From positions 62,001 to 126,000 of the forward strand of contig CAWBNB010000030.1 in the NCBI GenBank assembly GCA_963789885.1: a stretch of DNA of 64,000 nucleotides. The letters run 5' to 3'. How positions within the stretch are numbered: the stretch's first letter is position 1; the number at the start of each line of letters is the position of its first letter. Shown piece after piece: positions 52,099 through 60,456 of this stretch. The stretch comes from DATEDA01 sp963789885 (GTDB taxonomy: Bacteria; Pseudomonadota; Gammaproteobacteria; Burkholderiales; SG8-39). The notes beneath the pieces were generated by a model, which worked only from the letters and a program-made list of their open reading frames with translations, was not told the DNA's origin and did no database searches. The position numbers were made by a program, and so were the translations under genes.

Positions 52099-53538
52099 CT
52101 ACGCCGGCTTCGGCTCCGGCTTGAGCTGCACCGACTTGAACTCGAGGAACTCCTCGAGCCCGTACTTCCCGAGCTCGCGCCCGTGGCCGGACTGCTTGAA
52201 GCCGCCGAACGGCGCGAACATGTTGAACGGCCCGCCGTTGATGTCGACCTGGCCGGTGCGGAGCCGCTTCGCGACGCGCAGCGCGTGCGCGTCGTCCTTG
52301 GACCAAACCCCGCCCGCGAGCCCGTAAGGCGTGTCGTTCGCGATGCGCACCGCGTCGTCCTCGTCCTTGTAGGCGATGATCGAGAGCACCGGCCCGAAGA
52401 TCTCCTCCTGCGCGATCGTCGAGCCCGGTTTCACCTTGCCGAACACCGTGGGCTTCACGTAGTAGCCCTGCGCGAGGCCCTCGGGCGCGTCGGGCCCGCC
52501 GGCGAGGAGCTCGGCGCCTTCCTCGATCCCCTTGCGGATGTAGCCGCGCACGCGCTCGCGCTGTTGCGCGGAGACGAGCGGCCCGAGCCGGGCGTCGTCC
52601 TTGAGCGGGTCGCCGAGCGTGTACTTCTGCGCTTCCTCGGCGGCGAGCTTCGCCGCTTCCGCGTACTTCGACTCGGGCACCAGCAGCCGCGTATGTGCGC
52701 TGCACGTCTGGCCCGAGTTGAGGAAGCAGGCGCTGAGCGTCCCTTTCACCGCTGCCGGGAGGTCGGCGTCGTCGAGCACGATCGAGGCGCTCTTGCCGCC
52801 GAGCTCGAGCGCGACGCGCTTCACCGTCTGCGCGGCGAGCTCGGACACGCGCTGCCCGGCGCGCGTCGAGCCGGTGAACGACACCATGTCGACTGCGGGA
52901 TGACCCGCGAGCGCCTCGCCGACGACCGGGCCGTAGCCGGTGACGAGGTTGAACACACCCTTCGGCACCCCGACCGAGTCGATGATCTCGGCGAGGATGA
53001 ACGCGTTGAGCGGCGCGACCTCGGAGGGCTTCAGCACCACGGTGCACCCGGCGGCAAGCGCGGGCGCGACCTTGGCGGCGATCTGGTGCAGCGGATAGTT
53101 CCAGGGCGTGATGCACGCGACCACCCCCACCGGCTCCCGCATCACCACCGAGTTGCCGACCTTCTCCTCCCATTTGAAGTCGCCGAGCATCTTCGCGTAC
53201 ATGCCGAAGGTGAAGGTGGGGGAGCCGGCCTGGATCTTCGTCGCGAGCTTGAGCGGCATCCCGACTTCCTGCGCGATCGTGCGGCCGATCTCTTCCGACC
53301 GGGCCTTCATGCCCTCGTTGATCTTGGCGAGGAACGCGGCGCGGTCCGCGGGCGGGGTCGCACTCCAGGCCTCGAACGCGGTGCGCGCGGCGGCGACCGC
53401 CGCGTTCGCGTCGACGGCGTCGCCCTCCGGGATGCGTGCGATCACCTCTTCGGTGGCCGCGGCATGTACGTCGATCGAGCCTTTGCCGTGCGGCGCGACC
53501 CACGCGCCGTTGATGTAGAGCTTGTCGCGGACTTGCAT
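52099..53538 (-). CDS. NAD(P)-dependent aldehyde dehydrogenase
   Basis: The 479-residue enzyme has the catalytic Cys in FLNSGQTCSAHTRLLVPE, the general base Glu in VALELGGKSASIVLDDAD, and the coenzyme motif VSFTGSTRAGQRVSELAAQ. ITPWNYPLHQIAAKVAPALA and the C-terminal FNMFAPFGGFKQSGHGRELG are also standard. It oxidises an aldehyde to a carboxylate; the substrate is unknown. It converges on the LysR gene. Confidence 0.95.
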   Translation of the reverse strand: MQVRDKLYINGAWVAPHGKGSIDVHAAATEEVIARIPEGDAVDANAAVAAARTAFEAWSATPPADRAAFLAKINEGMKARSEEIGRTIAQEVGMPLKLATKIQAGSPTFTFGMYAKMLGDFKWEEKVGNSVVMREPVGVVACITPWNYPLHQIAAKVAPALAAGCTVVLKPSEVAPLNAFILAEIIDSVGVPKGVFNLVTGYGPVVGEALAGHPAVDMVSFTGSTRAGQRVSELAAQTVKRVALELGGKSASIVLDDADLPAAVKGTLSACFLNSGQTCSAHTRLLVPESKYAEAAKLAAEEAQKYTLGDPLKDDARLGPLVSAQQRERVRGYIRKGIEEGAELLAGGPDAPEGLAQGYYVKPTVFGKVKPGSTIAQEEIFGPVLSIIAYKDEDDAVRIANDTPYGLAGGVWSKDDAHALRVAKRLRTGQVDINGGPFNMFAPFGGFKQSGHGRELGKYGLEEFLEFKSVQLKPEPKPA

Positions 53539-53610
53539 GGGGACCTCGTGGCGGGATGACGGAAGGAGCGGCGGCTATTATAGGCGCGTGCCGTTGCCCG
53601 AACCGCCGTC

Positions 53611-54648
53611 ATGACGCGCGTGCTCGCAGTGCTTGCCGCGGTGCTCGTCGCAGCCCGCGCGCTCGCGAGCGACCCGCTCCCCGCGCTCGGCGCCGACCCC
53701 GTGGTCACGGTCTCGGGCATCTCCTCGGGCGGGTTCATGGCGGTCCAGTTCCACGTCGCGCATTCGAGCACGGTCAAAGGCGCCGGCGTGCTCGCCGGCG
53801 GCCCGTTCTACTGCGCGCAGGGCAGCATGTGGGCTGCGCTCAACAACTGCACGAACCCGACCGCGTGGGCGCCGGTGCCCCCGGTGGAGCTCCTCAGAGC
53901 CGACGCCGAGGTGCTCGCGCGCGGCGGGCTCGTCGACCCGGTGGTGAACCTCGCCGCCGCGCGGGTATGGCTCTTTGCCGGCACCCTCGATCGCGTCGTC
54001 GAGCCGCCGGTAGTCGAGGCGACACGCCGGTTCTACGCGCTGTTCAAGCCGCCGCCGGAGAACGTGGTGCTGGTGGCGGACAAGCGCGCGGGTCACGGCA
54101 TGATCACCGCGGATGCCGGCGTCGCGTGCGAGCTGACGGCGGCGCCGTACATCAACGACTGCGACTTCGACGCGGCGGGCGAGCTCCTGAAGCATCTGCT
54201 CGGCCCGCTCGAGCCGCCGGCGGCGAAGGCGACCGGCCGCGTCCTCCGGTTCGACCAGAAGCCGTTCGCGGGCGGCGACGCATTCGCGATCGGCATGGGC
54301 GATTCCGGGTACCTCTACGTCCCGCAGGCGTGCGAGGCCGGCGCGTGCCGCATCCACGTCGCGCTCCACGGCTGCCGGATGAGCGTCGAACAGATCGGCG
54401 AGCGGTTCGTACGCGAGGCGGGCTACAACCGGTGGGCGGACGCGAACCGGCTCGTCGTCCTCTATCCGCAGACGACGCCGCGCAACGGCGCCGGGTTCCG
54501 CGACTGGCGGTGGAGCTTCGTGTTCAATCCCCGCGGCTGCTGGGACTGGTGGGGCTATACCGGCCCGCAGTACGCGAACAAGGCGGGGCCGCAGATCCGG
54601 GCGCTGAAGGCGATGATCGATCGCCTCATTGCGCCGCGCGGGCGCTAG
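53611..54648 (+). CDS. Exported PHB depolymerase / poly(hydroxyalkanoate) oligomer esterase
   Basis: A 345-residue secreted esterase. A signal peptide (VLAVLAAVLVAARALA) is followed by the lipase box VSGISSGGFMAVQFHVAHSS with nucleophile Ser. FAGTLDRVVEPPVVEA has a likely Asp, and HVALHGCRMSVEQIG comes later. The C-terminus has WWGYTGPQYANKAGPQI, as in extracellular short-chain PHA depolymerases. Together with intracellular phaZ it indicates active PHA turnover. Stop overlaps the convergent thioesterase stop by four bases. Confidence 0.88.
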   Translation: MTRVLAVLAAVLVAARALASDPLPALGADPVVTVSGISSGGFMAVQFHVAHSSTVKGAGVLAGGPFYCAQGSMWAALNNCTNPTAWAPVPPVELLRADAEVLARGGLVDPVVNLAAARVWLFAGTLDRVVEPPVVEATRRFYALFKPPPENVVLVADKRAGHGMITADAGVACELTAAPYINDCDFDAAGELLKHLLGPLEPPAAKATGRVLRFDQKPFAGGDAFAIGMGDSGYLYVPQACEAGACRIHVALHGCRMSVEQIGERFVREAGYNRWADANRLVVLYPQTTPRNGAGFRDWRWSFVFNPRGCWDWWGYTGPQYANKAGPQIRALKAMIDRLIAPRGR

Positions 54649-55088
54649 GCGAGCGTCGGCTTCACCCGCTCGTAGGCGAGCACCGCGTCCTTCAGCAGCT
54701 GGGGAATCGGCACCGACTTTCGCGTCTCCGGGTCGGCGTGAACGTATACGAGCTCGCCCGAGGCGATGGCGTCGCCGCCGCGCCAGATCCCGAAACCGAA
54801 GCTCATCGATGAGCGCCCGAACCGGAGGACGCGTGCGCCGACGTCGATCTCCTCGTCGTAGCGCGCCGGGGCGTGATACTCCACCGTCGACTTGACCGTA
54901 TAGAGCCGCATGTAGATCTCGGCGAGCTCCCGCTCGCGGCCGCGCCCGATCGCACGCCAGTACTCCGCGATCGCGACGTCGAAGTACATCAGATAGTTGG
55001 CGTTGAACACCACGTGCTGCATGTCGACCTCGGCCCACCGCACGCGCAAGGTATGGGCGAGGGTGAAGTCGTCGCGCCGGACGGGCAT
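54645..55088 (-). CDS. Hotdog-fold acyl-CoA thioesterase (YbgC/4HBT type)
   Basis: A 147-residue thioesterase. RVRWAEVDMQHVVFNANYLM carries the catalytic Asp and the conserved His/Asn. The hotdog helix YFDVAIAEYWRAIG and the strands RSSMSFGFGIWRGGDAIASG follow. It hydrolyses acyl- or aryl-CoA. It follows the CMD-family gene on the same strand by seven bases. Confidence 0.92.
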   Translation of the reverse strand: MPVRRDDFTLAHTLRVRWAEVDMQHVVFNANYLMYFDVAIAEYWRAIGRGRERELAEIYMRLYTVKSTVEYHAPARYDEEIDVGARVLRFGRSSMSFGFGIWRGGDAIASGELVYVHADPETRKSVPIPQLLKDAVLAYERVKPTLA

Positions 55089-55095
55089 CGCGCGT

Positions 55096-55611
55096 CTAGT
55101 CGTGATCGATCTGCAGCGCCTCGAGGAAGCGCGACACCAGGTTGTACGCGCCGACCGTGGCGGTGAGCTCGACGATCTCGCGATCGTCGAAATGGCGCCG
55201 GACGGCGGCGAACACGTTGTCGGGAACCCGGATCGCGCGCGTCATCGCATCGGCGTAGGCGAGCGCGGCGCGTTCGCGATCGTCGAAGAGCGCGGTGTCG
55301 CCGGCGCGCAGGCCGGTGAGCTGCGCCTCGCTCACACCTTCCTTCTGCACGAACGGCAGGTGCGCCTGGAACTCGTACTCCGCCTCGTTCAGCACCGCGA
55401 CGCGCATGATGACGAGCTCGCGCACCCGCGCCGCGAGGCCCGACTTCTGCCGGATCGCGGTGAGGAACGCCAGCCAGCCTTCGGCGACCGGCGGGCTCTG
55501 GAGCAGCATGCGATAGAGGTTGAGGAGCTTGCCGCCGCGCTCGGCCTTGATGCGCGTAGCGAGCGGGGCGATGTCGGCGCGTTCGGTGTCGGCGTAGGGG
55601 ATGCGGGCCAT
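55096..55611 (-). CDS. Carboxymuconolactone decarboxylase/AhpD-like family protein
   Basis: A 171-residue all-helical CMD-family protein: RVRELVIMRVAVLNEAEYEF and QAHLPFVQKEGVSEAQL, then LAYADAMTRAIRVPD. The CxxC of AhpD peroxidases is absent: the site reads Leu-Asn-Glu-Ala-Glu-Tyr, as in non-redox members. Its role in ring-acid catabolism or as a structural protein cannot be decided. Confidence 0.88.
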   Translation of the reverse strand: MARIPYADTERADIAPLATRIKAERGGKLLNLYRMLLQSPPVAEGWLAFLTAIRQKSGLAARVRELVIMRVAVLNEAEYEFQAHLPFVQKEGVSEAQLTGLRAGDTALFDDRERAALAYADAMTRAIRVPDNVFAAVRRHFDDREIVELTATVGAYNLVSRFLEALQIDHD

Positions 55612-55670
55612 GTCGTCCTCGTCGCGGAGCGGCGGAGTATAGTGCCGATCGCCTGCCTATAATCGCGCTC

Positions 55671-56495
55671 ATGTCTTCACTACCCTTCTGCGGAGTCGGC
55701 GAGCTCGCGGCCGCGATTCCCGACGGCGCGAAGGTGGCGGTGCCGAACGATCCGTACGGCGTCGCGTTCGCAGCGACGCGCGCGATCGTGCGACGCGGCG
55801 CGAAACGTCTCCACCTGGTCTGCGTCCCGACCAGCGGCATCCAGGCCGACGTGCTGATCGGCGCGGGCTGCGTCGCTACGATCGAGACTTCGGCGGTGGC
55901 GCTCGGCGAGCACGGCACTGCGCCGCGTTTCGCGCACGCGGTCCGCGACGGCAGCCTGCGCATGATGGACGCGACCTGCCCGGCGATCCACGCGGGTTTG
56001 CTCGCCGGCGTCAAGGGCGTGCCGTTCATGCCGCTGCGCGGCGTGATCGGCTCCGATCTCCTCGCCCACCGCGCCGACTGGAAGGTGATCGACAACCCGT
56101 TCGCTGCCGGCGATCCGATCCTGCTCGTCCCGGCGATCCGGCCCGACATCGCGCTGTTCCACGCGCCGCGCGCCGACCGTGACGGCAATGTCTTCATCGG
56201 TCGCAGCCGCGACCTGCTCCGGATGGCGCAGGCGGCGCGGGAGAGCTTCGTCACCGTCGAGGAGATCGTCGACGGCAGCCTCCTCCAGGATCGGGATCGG
56301 GCCGCTGGCGTGATCCCTGCGGTGTACGTCTCGCGCATCGCCACCGCGCCGCGCGGCGCAGCGCCGCTCGCGCTTCCCGGCCACTACGACCCGGATACCG
56401 CGGCGCTCGCGCGCTATGCGCAGGCGGCGAAGACCGCCGAGGGCTTTCGCGCATGGCTCGAGGTGTGGCTGGCGGTGGAAGCGGCGGCGGCATGA
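55671..56495 (+). CDS. IpdA-like CoA-transferase family subunit A
   Basis: A 274-residue glutaconate-CoA-transferase-fold alpha subunit. DGAKVAVPNDPYGVAFAATR, RLHLVCVPTSGIQADVLIGA and LAGVKGVPFMPLRGVIGSDL match the IpdA-like branch, whose steroid-pathway members act as ring-opening hydrolases rather than transferases. The true activity here is not known. ATGA overlap with the beta subunit shows coupling. Confidence 0.85.
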   Translation: MSSLPFCGVGELAAAIPDGAKVAVPNDPYGVAFAATRAIVRRGAKRLHLVCVPTSGIQADVLIGAGCVATIETSAVALGEHGTAPRFAHAVRDGSLRMMDATCPAIHAGLLAGVKGVPFMPLRGVIGSDLLAHRADWKVIDNPFAAGDPILLVPAIRPDIALFHAPRADRDGNVFIGRSRDLLRMAQAARESFVTVEEIVDGSLLQDRDRAAGVIPAVYVSRIATAPRGAAPLALPGHYDPDTAALARYAQAAKTAEGFRAWLEVWLAVEAAAA

Positions 56496-57229
56496 GCGTC
56501 TCGCCGGCCGAGATCCTGATCGCGACCATCGCGCGGCTGCTCGCCGGCTGCCGCAACGTCGTCATCGGCAACGCGTCGCCGATCCCCGGATCGGCGGCGC
56601 TTCTCGCGCGCGAGCTCGCCGGCGGCGCGCTGCGGCTGACGATCCTCGGCTCGCGCAAGCACACCGACTTCACCGACGGCGGCGTCGAGACGTTCGACCG
56701 TGCTGCGCAGGGGCGGGTCGACGCCTTCTTCCTCGGCGGCGGGCAGATCGACGGCGAGGCGAACATCAACCTCGTCGGGGCGGGCGGGTACCCGCGGAGC
56801 GACGTCCGCTGGCCGGGGTCCTACGGCTCGGCCTATCTTTACTTCCTCGTGCCCAAGGTGATCCTCTTTCGCGAGGAGCACACGCCGCGGGTCTTCGTGC
56901 CGAAGGTCGACTTCGTCTCGGCGCCGGGCACGAGCCCGCCGGGGGTGTACCGACCGGGCGGGCCGTGGAAGCTCCTCACCGGGCGCGGGCTCTTCGCGTT
57001 CGACCGGGCGCGCAAGCGATTCGCGCTCGAGAGCGTCCACCCGGGGACCAGGACCGGGGAAAACACGGTCGAGGAGATCGTCGCCAACACCGGCTTCGAC
57101 TTCGACCGGCCGGCGACGGTGCCGACCACGCCAGGGCCGGACGCGCAGATGCTCGCGCTGATCCGGGGCCGCGTCCGCGACGAGATCGCCGAGACCTATC
57201 CGAAGTTCGCGGCCGGTCTGGCGGGTTGA
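56492..57229 (+). CDS. IpdB-like CoA-transferase family subunit B
   Basis: The 245-residue beta subunit has FFLGGGQIDGEANINLVGAG, YPRSDVRWPGSYGSAYLYFL and HTPRVFVPKVDFVSAPGTSP, close in pattern to IpdB. In IpdB the usual transferase Glu is absent; whether it is absent here needs an alignment. The MarR gene begins two bases after the stop. Confidence 0.85.
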   Translation: MSVSPAEILIATIARLLAGCRNVVIGNASPIPGSAALLARELAGGALRLTILGSRKHTDFTDGGVETFDRAAQGRVDAFFLGGGQIDGEANINLVGAGGYPRSDVRWPGSYGSAYLYFLVPKVILFREEHTPRVFVPKVDFVSAPGTSPPGVYRPGGPWKLLTGRGLFAFDRARKRFALESVHPGTRTGENTVEEIVANTGFDFDRPATVPTTPGPDAQMLALIRGRVRDEIAETYPKFAAGLAG

Positions 57230-57230
57230 G

Positions 57231-57743
57231 GTGGCCGGCCGCCGCAACCCGCCGGCCGCACGGCCACGCAAGCGCGCGAAGACCGAGGGCGGCGGCGTGA
57301 GCGCGCTCGACCCCGGGATCCTCCGCGAGCTCGCTGGCTACAACATCCGCCGCGCCGAGGTGCACATGCGCCAGCAGTTCGAACGCGAGATCGGCGCGAA
57401 GGGCCTGCGCCCGCCGGAGTTCTCGACGCTGGTGCTGATCGCCGCCAACCCGCTTGCGACGCAGGCCGAGATCGCCCACGCGCTCAACATCCAGCGCCCG
57501 AACATGGTCGGACTGATCGGCGGGCTCGAGGCGCGGGGGCTGATCGCGCGCACCGTGTACGAGCACGACCGGCGCAACCACATTCTCGAGCTCACGCTGC
57601 GCGGCGCGGCGCTGCTTGAGGAGGCGGCACGCGCGGTGCGCGAGCTCGATCGCCGCGTCACCGCCTGTTGGACCGACCGCGAGCGCGACCAGGTCGTCGG
57701 CCTGCTGGCCCGGCTCTGGGACCCGGACCGAAGGGGGGCTTGA
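57231..57743 (+). CDS. MarR-family transcriptional regulator
   Basis: The 170-residue regulator starts at GTG 57231. After a basic leader of about 25 residues it has the winged helix-turn-helix: LATQAEIAHALNIQRPNMVG and LEARGLIARTVYEHDRRNHI. MarR proteins release DNA when they bind aromatic acids or their CoA esters. A long palindrome directly downstream (57751-57779) is its probable operator. The next operon encodes a ligase that would make such CoA esters. Confidence 0.92.
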   Translation: MAGRRNPPAARPRKRAKTEGGGVSALDPGILRELAGYNIRRAEVHMRQQFEREIGAKGLRPPEFSTLVLIAANPLATQAEIAHALNIQRPNMVGLIGGLEARGLIARTVYEHDRRNHILELTLRGAALLEEAARAVRELDRRVTACWTDRERDQVVGLLARLWDPDRRGA

Positions 57744-57767
57744 CGAGTGCGCTAATGATTATATAAT
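57740..57767 (+). promoter_or_regulatory. Sigma-70-like promoter of the crotonase/ligase operon
   Basis: TTGACG at 57740-57745 and TATAAT at 57762-57767 are separated by 16 bases, close to the housekeeping consensus. The -35 overlaps the MarR stop codon and the -10 lies inside the palindrome at 57751-57779. The AGGAGG and ATG of the crotonase gene follow 40 bases later. In a ~70 % GC window this match is unlikely to be chance. Confidence 0.75.
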
Positions 57768-57779
57768 ATAATCATTAGC
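57751..57779. repeat. Perfect palindrome, probable MarR operator
   Basis: GCTAATGATTAT and ATAATCATTAGC are exact 12-base inverted arms around a 5-base centre. The element is AT-rich and covers the -10 box of the downstream promoter, so a bound MarR dimer would block RNA polymerase. Binding is inferred from its position beside the marR gene. Confidence 0.8.
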
Positions 57780-57809
57780 CAGAAGGGCACACCACGAGGA
57801 GGATCGACG

Positions 57810-58592
57810 ATGCAAGCCCGCCCGCCCGCGTCGCTGCACTTCGAGCGTCAGGACGCGATCGGCATCCTCCGCCTCGAGCGCGCCGCGAAGCGCAACGCAC
57901 TGAACGATCGGACCGTCGAAGGCCTCCGCGACTTCTTCGCCGTCCCGCCGGAGGGCTTGCGCGCGGTCGTGCTCCACGGCGCGGGAGACCACTTCTGCGC
58001 CGGCCTCGACCTCGCCGAGCTCGGCGAGCGCTCGGCCGCGCAAGGGGTCCAGCACTCGCGGATGTGGCACGACGCGTTCGCCCGCATCCAGTTCGGCACC
58101 GTCCCGGTCGTCGCCGTGCTCCACGGCGCGGTGGTGGGCGGCGGCCTCGAGCTCGCCTGCTCCGCGCACGTCCGCGTCGCCGAGTCGTCCGCGTTCTACG
58201 CGCTGCCCGAGGCGCAGCGCGGGATCTTCGTCGGCGGCGGCGGCTCGGTTCGCCTGCCGCGGATCATCGGTGCGCACCGCATGGCCGACATGATGCTCAC
58301 CGGCCGCGTCTACTCGGCCGAGGAAGGTCACACGCTCGGGCTCTCCACCTACCTCGAGGCCCCGGGGCAGGGGCTGGCGAAGGCGATCGAGCTCGCCCGC
58401 AAGGTCGCCGCGAACGCGCCGATGACGAACTTCGCGGTCATGCACGCGCTGCCGCGGATCGCCGAGCTCGGGCAGGACGCAGGGCTCTTCATGGAGTCGC
58501 TGATGGCGGGCATCGCGCAGAGCGAGCCGGAGGCGAAGTCGCGCATGACGAGCTTCCTCGAGAAGCGCGCCGGCAAGGTCAGGAAGGACTGA
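57810..58592 (+). CDS. Enoyl-CoA hydratase/isomerase (crotonase) family protein
   Basis: A 260-residue crotonase: ERAAKRNALNDRTVEGLRDF, the oxyanion-hole GAGDHFCAGLDLAELGE, LHGAVVGGGLELACSAHVR and YALPEAQRGIFVGGGGSVRL. One catalytic-type Glu is present (GGGLEL), and the second position carries Gly (FVGGGG). Similar proteins sit beside feruloyl-CoA ligases and may be hydratase/lyases, ring hydrolases or isomerases. CGAGGAGG precedes ATG 57810. First gene under the MarR-linked promoter. Confidence 0.9.
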   Translation: MQARPPASLHFERQDAIGILRLERAAKRNALNDRTVEGLRDFFAVPPEGLRAVVLHGAGDHFCAGLDLAELGERSAAQGVQHSRMWHDAFARIQFGTVPVVAVLHGAVVGGGLELACSAHVRVAESSAFYALPEAQRGIFVGGGGSVRLPRIIGAHRMADMMLTGRVYSAEEGHTLGLSTYLEAPGQGLAKAIELARKVAANAPMTNFAVMHALPRIAELGQDAGLFMESLMAGIAQSEPEAKSRMTSFLEKRAGKVRKD

Positions 58593-58596
58593 GCGC

Positions 58597-60456
58597 ATGG
58601 CCGCGACGCCCGTTCGCCGGGTTCCCGTCGGCGCACCGGAGGTGTTGCTCGAACGCCGCGCCGACGGCTCGACGCTGCTCCGCTCGCCCGAGCCGCTCGC
58701 CGCTTACCCGTCGAAGCTCACCGAGCGTTTCGCGCGCTGGGCGCGCGAAGCGCCGGATCGGGTGTTCATCGCCGAGCGCGACCCGAGCGGCGCGTGGCGG
58801 AAGGTCAGCTACGGCGAAGCCTTCGCGCGGTTTCGCGCGATCGCGCAGGCACTGCTCGACCGCAAGCTCGCTCCGGAACGGCCGGTCATCATCCTCTCGG
58901 ACAACGACGTCGAGCAGGCGCTGGTCGCGCTGGCCGCGCTGCACGTGGGCATCCCGTTCGCGCCGGTGTCGTCGGCGTACTCGCTCGTCTCGACCGACTT
59001 CGAGAAGCTGCGTTACGTCGTCGAGCTCCTCACGCCCGGTCTCGTCTTCGCCGCCGACGCGGTGAAGTTCGGGAAGGCGATCGATGCCGTCGTCCCCGCC
59101 GGCACCGAGGTCGTGGTCACCCGGGGCGAGATTCCCGGCCGCAGGACGACGCCGTTCGCCGCGCTCGAGGCCGGCCGCGCGACCGAGGCGGTCGACCGGG
59201 CGCACGCTACGGTCGGTCCCGACACGATCGCGAAGTTCCTGCTGACGTCGGGCTCGACCGGCCACCCGAAGGCGGTGATCAACACGCAGCGCATGCTCTG
59301 CTCGAACATCCAGATGATCGCGCAGACGCTCCCGTTCGTGCTCGATCCGCCGCCGGTCCTCGTCGACTGGCTGCCCTGGAACCACACCTTCGGCGGCAAC
59401 CACAACTTCAGCCTCGTCGTCTACGGCGGCGGGACGCTTTACATCGACGACGGCAAGCCGGTGCCCGGATTGATCGAGAAAACCGTCCGCAACCTGCGCG
59501 AGATCGCGCCGACGGTGTACTTCAACGTGCCGCGCGGGTTCGAGGAGCTCGTGCCGTATCTGCGGCGGGAGCCCGCGCTGCGGGAGAAGCTCTTCAGCCG
59601 TCTCGGCATGCTGTTCTACGCCGGCGCGGGGCTGGCGCAACCGGTGTGGGACGCGATGGACGAGCTCGCGGTCGAGGCCTGCGGCGAGCGCATCCTCTGG
59701 GTGACCGGGCTCGGTGCGACCGAGACCGCGCCGTCGGTGACGTTCACGCGCGGCGACGGCGTGCGCTCGGGGATGATCGGCCTGCCGGTGCCGGGCGTCG
59801 AGGTGAAGCTCGCCCCGGACGGCGACAAGCTCGAGATGCGCGTGCGCGGCCCGAGCGTGACGCCGGGCTACTGGCGTCAGCCGGAGCTCACGCGCGCGGC
59901 GTTCGACGAGGAGGGCTTCTACCGGCTCGGTGACGCGGTGGCGTGGGTCGACCCGGCCGATCCGCGCAAGGGCCTCGTCTTCGACGGCCGCGTCGCCGAG
60001 GACTTCAAGCTCGCGACCGGGACCTGGGTGAGCGTCGGCCCCTTGCGCGCCAAGTTCATCGCCGCCGCGGTGCCGTTCGTCCAGGACGTCGTGATCGCCG
60101 GCCTGAACCGCGACTGGATCGGCGCGCTCGTCTTCCCGCGCCTCGACGAGTGCCGGGCGCTCGCGTCCGAGCTGCCCGCGACCGCGACGGCGTCCGAGGT
60201 CCTCGCGCATCCCGCGGTGCGCGCGAAGTTCCAGGCGCTGCTAGACCGGTTCGCACGCGAGGCGACCGGGAGCTCGACGCGGATCGCGCGCGCGATCCTC
60301 CTCGACGCGCCGCCGTCGATCGACGCCTCGGAGATCACCGACAAGGGCTCGATCAACCAGCGTGCTGTGCTGAAGGCGCGCGCCGCGCTGGTCGAAGAAC
60401 TCTACGCGGAAACCCCGGCGCCGCGCGTGATCGCGGCCGGAGAGGAAAGCCGATGA
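58597..60456 (+). CDS. Feruloyl-CoA-synthetase-like acyl-CoA ligase
   Basis: A 619-residue AMP-forming ligase with P-loop FLLTSGSTGHPKAVINTQRM, WLPWNHTFGGNHNFSLVVY, LWVTGLGATETAPSV and the Tyr/Gly-Asp region YRLGDAVAWVDPADPRKGL. These are the features of the feruloyl-CoA synthase group, which activates hydroxycinnamates. The C-terminal Lys is in ITDKGSINQRAVL. Substrate could be ferulate, coumarate or another ring acid. Its stop overlaps the amidohydrolase start. Confidence 0.9.
   Translation: MAATPVRRVPVGAPEVLLERRADGSTLLRSPEPLAAYPSKLTERFARWAREAPDRVFIAERDPSGAWRKVSYGEAFARFRAIAQALLDRKLAPERPVIILSDNDVEQALVALAALHVGIPFAPVSSAYSLVSTDFEKLRYVVELLTPGLVFAADAVKFGKAIDAVVPAGTEVVVTRGEIPGRRTTPFAALEAGRATEAVDRAHATVGPDTIAKFLLTSGSTGHPKAVINTQRMLCSNIQMIAQTLPFVLDPPPVLVDWLPWNHTFGGNHNFSLVVYGGGTLYIDDGKPVPGLIEKTVRNLREIAPTVYFNVPRGFEELVPYLRREPALREKLFSRLGMLFYAGAGLAQPVWDAMDELAVEACGERILWVTGLGATETAPSVTFTRGDGVRSGMIGLPVPGVEVKLAPDGDKLEMRVRGPSVTPGYWRQPELTRAAFDEEGFYRLGDAVAWVDPADPRKGLVFDGRVAEDFKLATGTWVSVGPLRAKFIAAAVPFVQDVVIAGLNRDWIGALVFPRLDECRALASELPATATASEVLAHPAVRAKFQALLDRFAREATGSSTRIARAILLDAPPSIDASEITDKGSINQRAVLKARAALVEELYAETPAPRVIAAGEESR

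Noticed and set aside
53611..54648. Feruloyl esterase or tannase instead of PHB depolymerase
   Set aside because: The Trp-rich C-terminal motif and the early GISSGGF box fit the short secreted PHA depolymerases better, although an esterase on other substrates cannot be excluded.
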